This document shows, piece by piece, positions 36,866 through 48,800 of a stretch of DNA of 64,000 nt (positions are counted from its first letter, which is position 1; the number at the start of each line of letters is the position of its first letter). The stretch spans positions 47,310,094 through 47,374,093 of the forward strand of contig NC_132879.1 in assembly GCF_030463535.1 (NCBI RefSeq), given 5' to 3'. The DNA comes from Salminus brasiliensis (lineage: Eukaryota > Chordata > Actinopteri > Characiformes > Bryconidae). Position numbers and translations under genes: made by a program. The notes beneath the pieces were generated by a model. The model was not told where the DNA came from. It ran no database searches and worked only from the letters and a program-made list of their open reading frames with translations.

Positions 36866-37345
36866 TACAGTAGCAGTCCAAAGTGTGGACACACCTGTTT
36901 GTTACTCTGTCAGTAGCTTTGACGCAGTGGTTGATCTGTGTATATACATTAGGATGTCATGGCTGGGGTGGGGGGTGGTTGGTGGGGAGGTTCAAGTAGG
37001 CCTAAAGTGTGAGGTGAGATCAATGTGTATGTGTTAAGGGGGGAAATACCTATCAAAGCACACAACTACAGTATGTTAATGTACATAAATACAGCAAGAC
37101 CAATAAATAGCCCTAATGGCATATATGACCAAATAATCAACTTTTAGTCCAACTAAGGCCTTGTTGAACCCCCACCAACAACACCCCCCCCACACACACA
37201 CAACCTAACTACAATGGATACCTGTGTGTCCCCAGTGTCCTCTTTCCTGATAACAAAATAGAAAGTCATCCTAGAATTTGGATCAAAAAGATACTGATCA
37301 GCACCCATTCCACCATTTGTATCCAAACTTTTGACTGGTACTATA
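36866..37345. mobile_element. Non-autonomous Tc1-type element
   Basis: The left end 'cagtagcagtccaaagtg' followed by 'tggacacacc' and the right end 'ccaaacttttgactggta' are inverse copies of the classical fish Tc1 terminal repeat. The interior (about 420 bases, G-rich at 36960-36990) has no coding content. Confidence 0.7.
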
Positions 37346-39054
37346 TGTCACTATAAAGATTTTCAGTTGTGCCATTTCACATGCCTTTACACAGAACGTG
37401 TGTTCTATCTTTATCTCTAGACCCGCTGATCTGATTTGCCCTCACGCATACACACCACAAATATGTCATAAAGCAGTGATCCATGACCCTCCCAGCATGC
37501 CTCAGGTAATCCTAACGTTACCAAAGGTACAGTTGAAGGTTATTATCTGAAATCTAATCTCATGTCAGCACATTTTAAAACATACCAATACTGAGCAGAG
37601 ACACTCCGCTAGCAAGTGAAGAACAGAGCAACATCTGTGTTCGCTTGCTGCTTTCTCCTAACAAGCATCTGTTACCCATCCTGCTGAAATCATGGAAGAA
37701 CCAAATATGTACCGAATATTGTAACACCTGCTAGTGTATCAAGCAGACTGCTAAGCATGCAAATACCTCAGACAGTATGACCACATGGCTCCGGTTATGA
37801 TGTAACATTAGTAGCTAATGTTAATGGTTAACTGCAGATTGCAGAAACCTACAAAATCAGCAAACTACATAAGCATCAAACCACCATTCAGAAACCATTT
37901 GTAGTCGTACTGCAATCATCACAACACATAATTATATGTTATATGCTATACAACTGCTAGTACAGGACTGCCAAATTTGACAATTTCAGATTCAAAGAGA
38001 TTCAGATTGGTCCAGCCACAAATGGGCAAATGAGCAGGGGGTAGCGTCTATCTGTGGTGTGGTTGGCTGACTTAGTGGGGGAGGTGCTCTCCGACCTTAC
38101 CCTCTGCACAAGGCCACCGATGCCGGTCCAGAGTGTGTTTAATCAGCAAAATCTGGAGCAACGTTAAAAATGCGTGAGAAATAGCAAGTGACGTGAGAAT
38201 TGTCTCACTACCAGGCATGAGAGTCGGAGGCCCTGCGCTAATACGTTTTACAGTCCCTTCGAAATATTACATTGATCAAAGATGTTCTACTAGGGATTTT
38301 CACCTAGGCCTAATTTCCCAGGCCCAGACACCTAGCCTAAAATAACCTTTCCACGGTGAATCAACCCTGATGTTTGCAAAGTGAATCATCAGTGACAGGG
38401 TAATCCAAGATTTGTCCTAATGCACGTCCACGAAAAGGGCCCTGAATGTGCCCTAAAAATGATCAGTATTGTGGCTTTTTCTTCAGAACTCCCAGTCTAT
38501 CCTCAGTCTATGTCAGTCCGTAGCCTTGACCTTCAGCTCCATATGGACTGGTAAATCCCTGATAGCTTAGAAACAAGCTATCAGTTTCAAGGGCAAACAC
38601 ACAGGCTCACAACGCTCACTGCAGCTTTTGTGAGCTGGCATTAGTTTTGTTTGTACCTCGTGATGTAAACTACAGAAAAGTCACGTAGACTGCACATTCT
38701 TTCACAGAGGAGGGAAGTCAGGAGCTTCAGTTAACAAGTGCAGAGCAAAATGCCTACAGTACGCGTGAGTGAAAATTTGGGAAACCTTGAATATCCAAAA
38801 GCAGAACCTGAAGACCTCATGTAAGCAATTTAAGATTTCATCACATGTCACATATGGCCATTGTCTCATCATAACATAAAATGGAAACATGTCTCCATCT
38901 AGACTAGCAGAAGGAATTGCACAGCAACTGGAAATCATGTGACAAAGATATTCCATATTGAACACTGTTACAGTACTACTGTAGCAACGAATAGCTGCAA
39001 ATGAGAGTTAGGTTAAGGAAATGACCAATTTGACCAGGCATTTAGCAGGGTTTG
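37346..39054. other. Intergenic; nothing recognised
   Basis: No gene or clear repeat was identified. Confidence 0.5.
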
Positions 39055-40475
39055 GGGTACCATGCAAAATGTTGGGCACCCCTGGTCAAAATGTCTGTTA
39101 ATAGTTTAATGAGTAGAAAATGAACTTTCTAAAAGGCATGAAGTTAAAGATGAACATTACTTTCAACATTTTAAGCAAGATTAGTGTAGTATAATTAGTG
39201 CATTATAATAAGTATATTACTATTATTATTATTATTATTATTATTATTATCTTTATTATCATTATTATCTTAACCCCTCAACACAGCAAGGCTTGTTACA
39301 GGGTAAGGTGTATTACTCAGTAACTACAGAGACTTCTGTACAAACTGGTGAGGGTATTCCTTGGCAACACTTCCAGGCCCGCTGACGGAAAGGCCAGGTG
39401 ATCCAAATGTCAAAGCTTAATAAATATTCAGATTTCTCAAACCTTCTCTTGTCCGCAGTCAGCAGCCAGCAGCCAGCAGCCACAGGCTCCTCAAAGCAGC
39501 TGCCTAACACTTTGATAGGTGGCTGTTTTTGCAATGTAAGAAATAACGCTTAACAGGAACCGTGAAAGTCAGGTCTGGAAAACCATGAAAACTGTCCTGA
39601 GAGAACTGCTTTTAGGCTTTCTAGAAAGGCTTTCAACAAAATCCTCATTTGAGGGTAAAACAAAAAAAGCTTCAGGAGTAGCAGATTTTGTAGTGGTGGT
39701 GCACTATTCTACTGTGCAGCGACATCTGCACACATCTGACCTTCATTAGTAAAAAAGCTTTCCTGTGTCATAACTACATATGTTAGCATCAGAGGTTTGC
39801 AAAGGAACACCTAAACAAGCATTTTGTAAACTAGTCTTGTGGAACCAGCATTGAAAAGAGCAAGAGTACAGAGGAAAAATGGGTGCAGTATTTAATGTAA
39901 AGAACACCTCTCCAACTGTTAAGCATGGGTGTGGATCGTTCATGCTTTGGGCTTTGTGTTGCAGCCAAAGAACGTTTCACTGGTAAAGAGAAGAATGGGT
40001 TCAGTTAAATACCCGCAAATTCTGGAAGTAAACAGCATGTCATCTGCACAACACAGCTGGATACTACAGCAGGATAATGATGGCACTCATAGTCCACCGA
40101 TATTAACACCATCGCAAATCTGTGGATAGACCTAAAAAGAGCAGTGCATGCAAGACTGCTCAGGAATCTCACAGAACTAGAAGCCTTTCGCAAGGATGAA
40201 TGGACAAAAATCTCTTCAACAAGAATTGAAAGCTTCTTAGCTGGCTTCAAAAAGCGTTTACAAGCTGTGATACTTGCCAAAAGGAGTGTTAATAAGTACT
40301 GACCATGCAGGGTGGCCAAATATTTGCTTCAGGCCCTTTTCCTTTTTAGGTGTTTTGAAATGGTAAAGCAATCTTAAAACATTCAACTTTGTGCCTCTTG
40401 GAAATCAAGTCATCTTTTACTGTTTTTGCGATTTGTAGTTTGACCAGGGGTGTCCAAACTTTTGCCACTGCAAGT
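39055..40475 (+). mobile_element. Near full-length but dead Tc1-like transposon
   Basis: Terminal inverted repeats lie at 39061-39090 and about 40438-40472; both contain a 'cccctggtcaaa' or 'tttgaccagggg' block. Between them the transposase order is preserved on the plus strand: start region after 39390, 'gcactattctactgtgcag' near 39700, 'aacacctctccaactgtt' near 39903, 'tacagcaggataatgatgg' near 40066, and the 3' end near 40280. The reading frame is broken many times. An (ATT)n tract and another repeat (39270-39388) were inserted near the 5' end. Confidence 0.85.
39270..39388 (+). repeat. Unclassified repeat inserted into the Tc1 copy
   Basis: Similar to 61385-61500: both run 'agcaaggctt', then 'taaggtgt', then 'gacttctgt', then 'ctggtg', with the same spacing. 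Confidence 0.65.
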
Positions 40476-40479
40476 GTCC

Positions 40480-42570
40480 TGTAAACAGAGGACTGCTTCT
40501 ACACAGTATAAGACAGTAAGAGCACACTAACCTACATTTCGCCAATCTGTCTTGCTCTTGCATAACGCCCGTGTCTGCTCCCCTTTCACATACATCGCAT
40601 TCGTTTTCTCTCTCGACCAGCAGGTAAGGTGACCAGCATGTCTCCTGCCCTGCACCGGCCCGCACATACCTCTCCTGACCTCACAAGTGGCCTCAGCTCT
40701 GCAGCTCTGCTCAAGTTTGGATCAAAGTGTTACGGCATGCGCATTCCCGAGAGGCAGAAAGTGAGCTGCTGGGATTTGTGGAGGGGAAGTGAACGTGACA
40801 TGCCTCACTGACAGATTCACGACCGTTTAATTGCAGCTGGTATCATAATTTTGCCTCTTGGCTCAGTCTTTCAGAACCCTTGTTACTGATAATGACTGCA
40901 CGAAGGGACTTCGAGTCTTTTTAAAGCTTCGGGACCTGTTGTACTCTACTCTGTGTGATTCTGCGGCGTGACCTTATCAGATTGCAAAGTAACTGTTATT
41001 CTAAAGGCATGCAACAGCCAGAACAGCATGACAGAGGAATAGGTGGGGTCTAGGAGGGCAAAGCCTGTTTGAGAGAGAAGGCCAGAAGTTGAGTCAACTG
41101 AGTCGAGGTAAGGGGATGTATGCTTCGCTGGGGCTTACTTGTGGTAACATGTGGAGGTAAAATAGCCATCAATAAAGGCCTGGATCAAATTTCGTCTATT
41201 TAAAGTGCTCACAGAGACAGACAGAGAGGTGTAGATTAGATCAGGGGGGCTACAGGAGGAGACACTTTCGTCTTTGCATGATGTCATGAACACCCCGGTC
41301 ACGAGGAACCTCCTCACTCTAAGCTGACTCAACCAAACACACCCCTCTCTCTTTCTCTCTCTCTCTCTCCCTCACACACACACATTAGACTTGCTGAGTA
41401 GAGCTTTCTGCATACGTGCAGCTTCACACGGACCGAGCTTACCAAAGCCACCTTCCAGTCCAGCAACTGGAAAAAATGACAAGAACCCATATGCCTTGTG
41501 ACAGGTCTTTAATGATGTGATTCCCCTCACTAAGTGAATTCCCCTTCAGTAAGTGCAAAAATAGTGGTCTGAGGGAGCCAAATAGACCAAAGGTCCCACT
41601 CTTGTTCAGAGACTTTTAAAAACATCCTTCAGATGCAAACCGTGTAAAACCTCGAGCTGAGTTAAGACTGTTAGATGTTAACAAAGGAAAAGCTTTTAGC
41701 TGAAATATGAGAACATACACTTCACGAAATATCAAACTTACAAGGCCTGTAAATGAACCTTTAATAGATCCAACAGTTCAGAGACGAACAGGCCAAAAAC
41801 GGTACAAAAAGCGCCAATATAAACAGGCAAGAACAATGAAAAATAGGCAAGAACAAAAGAAGAGTGGGGGGAAACGAGGGCAAAGAACGAGGAGGGAAGT
41901 ACAGTTGATGAAGGTGTTACGAGTATTAACAAGGATAAGAGTAATACAATAACTCAGTTGTGTTCCTGAAAAAAAAAAAGAAGAAAGGCTGCCATGCGGT
42001 AAGGAGGGGAGGGTTCAGGCAGAGGGGATAAAGGAGCTACAGTACCTGTAAGATTAAACAAGTACTGGGCTTTAGCTTCCAGCGTCTGCTGTAGATGAAA
42101 ACTATAGCTGCAGTCCTGCTGAGAGAGTGCTGGAGAACATTTCTTCTTTTCTTGTCTGCTCGGGGGACTGGAGGTGTTCACAACCAGAATCTAAAAATGG
42201 ACATTTTGGCATAGATGAATTTGGCATGAGCAGGCAAAGCCAGGATTTTCCACAAACAGTCTAGACTTAGAAACAACTGGATTAGTTGTTTAGTGACATT
42301 ACAAGTGAAACCAGGTATTGTAAGGGAAATTGTGAGTCTACTGGCATTTAAAGGTGCAAAAGAACACATTTATTGAGTGTGTTAGGTAGTTTTTTGACAT
42401 ATAGCTAGCAAATATGTGACTTTCGTTGGGGTATTAGATGCTATTTACAACCCTGTTATTTTGCCTCAGAACAAAACACTGTGATTTTCCATTTAAAAAA
42501 AGCTCTGCTTTTTATGTCATGATAATGGGTTAATTGAAGCTGCATATACCAAACCATATTGTCCCATTTT
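40480..42570. other. Intergenic; nothing recognised
   Basis: A short (CT)n(CA)n tract lies near 41346-41386. The 81-codon basic frame at 41707-41952 is rich in K, R and Q but lacks any recognisable domain. Confidence 0.5.
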
Positions 42571-42571
42571 A

Positions 42572-42965
42572 CCAATTTGCTAGCTTTTTTTTCCTCCAAT
42601 TTGGTGCTGCCAGCTACTACTAACACTAGAAATGCTCCCAGAACTCCTCCGATACATGTAAATCCAGCAGCGCCTTTTTTCAAACAGACGCCGATGTGGC
42701 ATCGCTGAGCAGCCAACATACCCAGAGGAAAGCGCCGGGTCCCCAGCTCCAACGCACCAGCTAACAGAAGTGCCGGCCACTATCACTTTAAGAGTGATGA
42801 GGGGAGAAGCACCATCTACTTACCCAGAACGAGCACGGGCAATTGTGCTCTCTTGGACTGGCAAAGCGGCAGGGCTCGGGATTTGAACTCGTGACCCCCC
42901 CCGGGGCATAGTGCATTTCACCAGCTTTGACCAGGGCTTAGTAGGCTGGGTTTATGTAAACTTTA
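42572..42965 (-). repeat. tRNA-derived SINE, most complete copy
   Basis: Its inverse complement begins with a tRNA-like head carrying a box-B-type motif (plus-strand 'gatttgaactcgtgac' near 42881). The body contains 'ccaacgcaccagctaacag' and 'agagtgatgaggggaga' blocks. Other copies are at 1505-1735 and 57165-57420 (same strand) and 49100-49430 and 53795-54105 (opposite strand). Confidence 0.75.
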
Positions 42966-42969
42966 GCGC

Positions 42970-45500
42970 CGTACAAGTAATTAGTCACGAGTGTTATGTA
43001 ACAGTTGTGGGATTTTGGAATTGGCCTGTTGTGGTAAGTTGTGTCCAGATTTTCTTTTAAAGGACGATACAACAGTGTTTGTGTACAGAAAAAAAGGAAG
43101 GACTAAAAAAATAAAAAATATAAATAATAAAAATTAATGGTCACCATGGTTACATGGTGGAAAGTTACAACTTCCAGTTCTGTTTTATCATCTCATGTAA
43201 TAGTTGCTGGGATCGAGGGATGAGAGAAGTGATGAGAAAAGATGGGTGGCCATCCTAAATAGCAGGGCTAATTATGTGGGCAATAGCCTTTGGGACCATT
43301 TTATAGCTAAATATGAAATGGTCCCAAAAGAAAGTGTATTTTTTCTGATTGGTCACTATTTTATCCTTATTACCCTTACATATAAAACATGTAGATTATA
43401 GGACATTCAGATTCACTGGTGGTTTTGGATAGTAAATAAAATGGCTGTATTCAAGGCATAGACATTCCAGCCCTGGTTCCTGTTACCGCCACTGTAAAGA
43501 CATCTGTAGAGTCTGTAAGTTTCTCTACAATTAACCATTTCACAACAAACCACTCTGAATGTCTTTGTTTACATCCCAGCCATTGGAGTGTGCCAATTTA
43601 GGACAATTGGTGGAATTGCAGCTTTCATAGTCAAGTGCGCTTAGGTGATTTTCCGTCTCATACATGCCTCATTACCACAAGTTTAAGCTGGTGTGTATAA
43701 AGGAATACTCCAGCACTTTTCAACCTAAACTCAATTTGCACAAAGGCCTATTTCGAGCAATACTATAGTATAGGGCAGAGGTCTTCAAATCTGGACCTTG
43801 AATCCAGTTTCCGTTCCTGGACTTTGTGATCTTTGGTAGGTGTGACACTACATGGCCAATCAGTTCCATCAGCTTTTCTCTTAATTTTCAGTGATTACTA
43901 AAACATCCTTTTTGCACATTTTTGCTTAATCCCAACTCAGCACAAATGGATAGAGCAAAAATATGGACTGAGGACTGGTTTTTAGAACCCCTGCCATAGA
44001 AGAAACATTGGTTCTCTAAGAACCTTGGTACCCCAAAAAATGGTGTTAGTGTTAGTATGAAGAACATTTCTAAAGGTTTGAACATCCCCACATTTAGTAA
44101 AGGTTAGAAAGCAGTCAAATGTTTTATAAGAATCCTATTTCTAAGTAGAAAATGAGCATTTATTTTCAGGAGTGTAAGGTTTTCTGGTGTCTACAACATT
44201 ACTGGGAGAACTGTGTCTCACACATAATAAGTGTGCTTGGGGTAAATGGGTTTTCTGTAATATTGTAAGTACAGAGAAATGCTGTAGAACAATGACATTG
44301 TTATGCAGGGTAGTTCAATTTACTGTGGCACAGACACAGCAAATAGAGATAGAGTAGAAAGATGTTGGAGTATTTCTTAAAACCTTTTGTAAATCCTAAG
44401 CCTGGTCTAGTCTAGAATCCAGAGGGCATAACTTTAACATTACTCATACATGTGCAGAAGCATTTTCCATGTTAAACGTGTCACTGAGAACTTACAACTG
44501 AAAAAGGTGGATGTTTCTGGAGGCCTACAGCCCTGCAGAGTGTAGTGTAGCTGCAAGCTTACTTTTAGGGAGAGGGCAAATCCAGCAAATATCCAGCAAT
44601 TAACACACCTACCAAACCCGACCTTACCTTAGGGTGTTCATAGTTTGGTTATCGAAAAATAAGAAACTGGGGACACACATTCGTCATGGTTTGGATGATG
44701 TATGCGTGGGCTTAAGGTAGACCTATGTTGACCATGGCAGTGTGTATGTGTGAGGGTAGGAGGGAGTTAAATAGATTTAAAAACATGCAATTATGTTATT
44801 TAACACTAATACATAAACTTATATTATATACATAAATTTATTATAATTTATATTACAACTCATGTGTTTTTTTATTTTCATACTAATGCAATATTTATAT
44901 AAAATATATTATATATATATATATAAATAAAATAAAAGAGTCTGTTTATTTACATTTTAGGCTGTCAATCAGCTAAAGCAGTTTGGCCAATGGTTGCAGG
45001 TACATGTAGACCAATAGTGGCGGTGAGAAGGCGGGGCGTAAACATGCCTGTTTTAAGACGTAAAGTCGGCACACAGCAGGTGTGGCGACTGTAGAAGCAA
45101 ACACTAACGTAAAAATCACAAAATTTACAAAATACTGGCAATTTTACACAATTTAAAAATCTAGAAATCCCTGCTGGATTTCAACTCCCAAAAAGTCACC
45201 TTAATTGACTGATAAGCTGTATCAGGTGCATTTAGGCAGGGAAATCATCTGTGACTATCTGTGACCCTCCATAACTACTGGACAGCCCTGATAATCTATA
45301 ATTACATAATAAAAGTTGTAGTCTTGGTCCAACACAAAAGACTATTTGGCCTCAGAGCTAGGCAGACATTACCGCCATCTAGTGTTTTTACTTATTCAAA
45401 ATTCAGCAAACAATTCAAGGTAAAAAGGACACTAATGAGATTTTTAAAAAATCGAAGAAATGTGCTTTGAATGATGTCTAAATCGGTATGTATTTATAAT
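42970..45500. other. Intergenic upstream of fbh1
   Basis: Contains degenerate repeats: 43400-43640 relates to 60988-61330, with one segment inverted, and a MITE arm lies near 43990-44010. A block with two CCAAT-type motifs and a GC-box-like 'ggcggggcg' lies at 44985-45045, which may be a distal promoter element. AT-rich at 44780-44950. No gene was recognised. Confidence 0.5.
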
Positions 45501-45559
45501 GTGATTTCTAGCACTGGAGTTTAATTTATGATTTGTCAGGTTTTGTAAACAAGGCTTTT

Positions 45560-45786
45560 ACTGTGAAATAAATGCCGAGAATGGACCGGAAGTTTTCAAA
45601 GCGATAGACTCACCGTGAGGGAAGACCCTTCAAGAGACAGTTTAAATGGCTCTTTAACTTCGTAGATTTGACTTGTACGGCTTTATTTTCACAAAAACAA
45701 CAATGGGATAACATGGTGGTCCTCATAAACCTTTTAAATCTGTGATATTATTCGTCAAGTGGGCTGTTTGTTGGATTTATTCAGCC
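45560..45786 (+). promoter_or_regulatory. fbh1: Proximal promoter / 5' UTR of fbh1
   Basis: An ETS-type 'accggaagt' is at 45585-45593, 200 bases before the start codon. ETS sites of this type often sit at TATA-less housekeeping starts. No TATA box was seen. The transcription start is not resolved. Confidence 0.4.
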
Positions 45787-45805
45787 ATGGAGTCGGCCTT
45801 GAAAG
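45787..45805 (+). CDS. fbh1: fbh1 coding exon 1
   Basis: Encodes M-E-S-A-L-K plus one base. It was chosen because the ATG has a good context (cagccATGg) and the splice to 46338 restores the frame leading into K-A-K-R-R-H-L-S-A, which matches the K-R-K-H-L-T-A start of human FBH1. The donor (aaag|gtgcta) is moderately weak. Confidence 0.75.
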
Positions 45806-48800
45806 GTGCTAACCTTACATATAGCTAATATCTACCTGTAGCTAGTTAGAGGCTGCGGTTCGGCTTCAGGACAGTAGTCAGGTACCAGTGCTAGGTACAG
45901 TGGGTTAATTAACTGGTATATCTAATTAGCTAGCTGCTCAAATGCTGTACAGGTGCGTGTCCAGATCCTCCGCCTATGAATGGGCTATACCACTGATTTA
46001 TGTGTGGATCTGATACAGAGCTAGTGTCCAGTTACTACGGAGCCCCAGTAAGCATCAAGCTGGGAAAATAATAAAGTCGTTACCCTTCCTTCCTTTGATT
46101 TAATAAAATAATTCCCTCAGTTGAACTAAAGCGCTCAGTCTAAACTGAGGGAGAGATTTTTGTGGGGCTCTGTTTACTGCAGATGTGCAGGTGCTGTTAA
46201 AGAGACTGTAGTGTTGTGAATATGCAGATAGGAAAGTCATTTCTTAATTAAACATATGAACTTAATTAGCAGGTCTTTGCCATAGTGTTACATCAACCTA
46301 CTCAATGTTTATTAATACTGTTTCTCTGATGATTTAGGCAAGGCCAAACGCAGGCACCTCAGCGCTTCAGAGTGCCATATTTTGAGCCAAAGCAGGACAG
46401 GCTGCCAGTCTATCACACAGCCTTTCATCGCCAGCTTTAACAACACTGACCCGAATCGTGGCCTACAACCAAGGACCCCCACTAAAAGAAGAAGAAGAAG
46501 AGGTACTTCACACTGATGGGTCTCAGTCCAGGTCCTGGGGGACCTCTGGTCTAAGCGGGTTATTTGAATCGGGTGTGTTGGGTGCAGGAAACTAGTGATT
46601 TAGGGTCATAGTTAGTTTCATACCAGACCTCATATTGACTGGACTGATAACAGTCTAGCACTAAACTGGAGGTATCCGGCTCTGGTCCATGAGGGTGGCA
46701 TCTAGCTCCTCTCCTTCTCATGGACGAATGTGGGGAAAAATTGAGGGGTGGACAAGCAGTAACTGGAATAACAGGACAGCTGATTTGCTTCACTTGATGC
46801 TGATTACAAATGAGTCACGACATTGACCCTAATTCTCTTGGCAGGGAATCACATTTGCTACATGGGATCAGCCTGTTGACATTAATGTGGTCTTTATTCA
46901 GATTGAACCTCAAGAGCAAAGTACTAAGAATATATACACATCATTTCAAGCATAGCTGGATTCCTCCACACTGGAAATCCTCCCTGGGTTTTCCCAGGCT
47001 GAATGCACTTGGCTATTCCCTGCTCAAAGCAAGTTCATTGGGTGTATGAGAAAGCATCTCTTATGTCTTCTGGTAGTGAGACTGAGCAAGGCACCACAAA
47101 ATCAGTGGCTGTTTATGGTTTTTGGAAGAAGCTGTGCTGTTAGAGCAGAGAAATCACAGAGAAGTCCAGCCTTCCCTGGCCTCATTGTCACTAGACCGTT
47201 GTTTCTCAAGCCTGCTTCTATAGTAACCATCTTTACTGCACACCGTAGCCTGATCGGACTCTCGAGTACCCTGGCAGTCTTTTTGTCCCCATCATCAGAA
47301 GATTGTAGTTCAGTCCTCAATGATGCTATAGCCGCCTGTGACCAGGAGAGAGTATAATTGACCTTACTTTCTAAGGATGTGTGGGATAGCTTGTCCAAAG
47401 CCCTTGCTAGTCTTTACCCTCCTGGCAGGGGCAGCCCTGTGTAATGGGGAGTCCAAGCTAGTGAGTGGGGAATAGAAATTGCTAAATGGGGGGGAAAGCC
47501 AAAAAGTATATTAAGACTATTATATTGATGACCCCTGCGTTGGTGCCATTACAAGTGTAATGCTACAGAAAACAACACAAGATGTGAGTCAGTAATGTCA
47601 TATAACTGTTAACTTGTCTAAATGTATCTCGTAATTTAACCAGTATCAGCCTGGACCATGCTTTGATTGACAATTTTTGTGCTGTTTACATGATCTCAGC
47701 TATTTTTAGACTATAGGTCACACTCCTATTAAGCCCATGTAAACATAATTACTCTTCACATTGTCTGTGTTTCCATGTTCAAAACTGTGGCTGATTTAAA
47801 TGTTTTAAAATAATCATTAAAATATGTTGGTTTTGTTTTGCAGCGACAGATGGTGATGGACAGCAGAGAGAAATTACCAGATTCTTCGCCTCAACAGGAA
47901 TCCTCAGTAGCAGTCCCCAAAAAGGCAAAAATCATACGGTCAAGGCAGAGGATGAACAGATTAAAGACATGATACCCAAACAGGAGGATGAGGAAATGAC
48001 AATAGACTACTTGGAAGGCATTACTGAGGACATGTTTGCGGATGATGAGGAGTTTGAGATGGGTTCAAGTCCTATAAAGAAAGAAGAAGAGGAGGAGGAG
48101 GAGGAGAGGATGGCAGCAGGGTGTAGCAGTTGCAGGTCTCCTTCAGTTCTCTCTGCTTTTAGGTCTGGACATTCTTATGTTGCTGTGAAGAAGGAGGAAG
48201 AAGAGGATGAAGAGTATCCAGTGGAAAGCCTCCCTGATGCCCACTACGGTCTGCTGGGATTAAATAGGGGGCTAGTCGTGCCCCAGGGTCACATTCAGGA
48301 CCTGCCGGAAGAGATATTGAGTGTCATTTTTGCTCACCTGCCAGCAGAAGATCTCTACTGTCACGTCAGTCTGGTGTGCCAGCGCTGGAGAGACCTTGTC
48401 ACAGATCCTAAGGTGTGGTTATTGTACCTCAGTGCTCTAATTCTAAAACTGCATAAGCACTAACTTTCTTGTTTAAGCAAAAAAAAATATATATACATAT
48501 TGTCCCTAATTTAGGATGACCCCCCACCCCACATAACATTTGGCCTGTTTTCTGATCTAGTTTGTGCCGTGGAAAAAGCTATACTACAGGTATGAGAAGC
48601 AGGAGGAAGAGGCAGTGAAAGAGGTGAAGGCCCTCCTTGAGGACAATCACATAACCAAAGCTGATGATGTGTGTTTGGTGAACATGGTGAGGTAAGACTC
48701 AAGATGCCCCTCAGAGATGCCTCTTTAAAGCTCAGCAACTGCACCGTAAAAGTTACCCTTTCATGCTTGTAGCAAGTGACGTAGTTTAGGCTTGCTTTTC

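Noticed and set aside
41707-41952. 81-codon basic frame
   Set aside because: Lysine/arginine-rich only because the DNA is A/G-rich. No known motif.
47046-47357. 103-codon frame in fbh1 intron 2
   Set aside because: Not flanked by splice sites in frame with fbh1 and without a recognisable domain; overlapped by an antisense frame of similar length.
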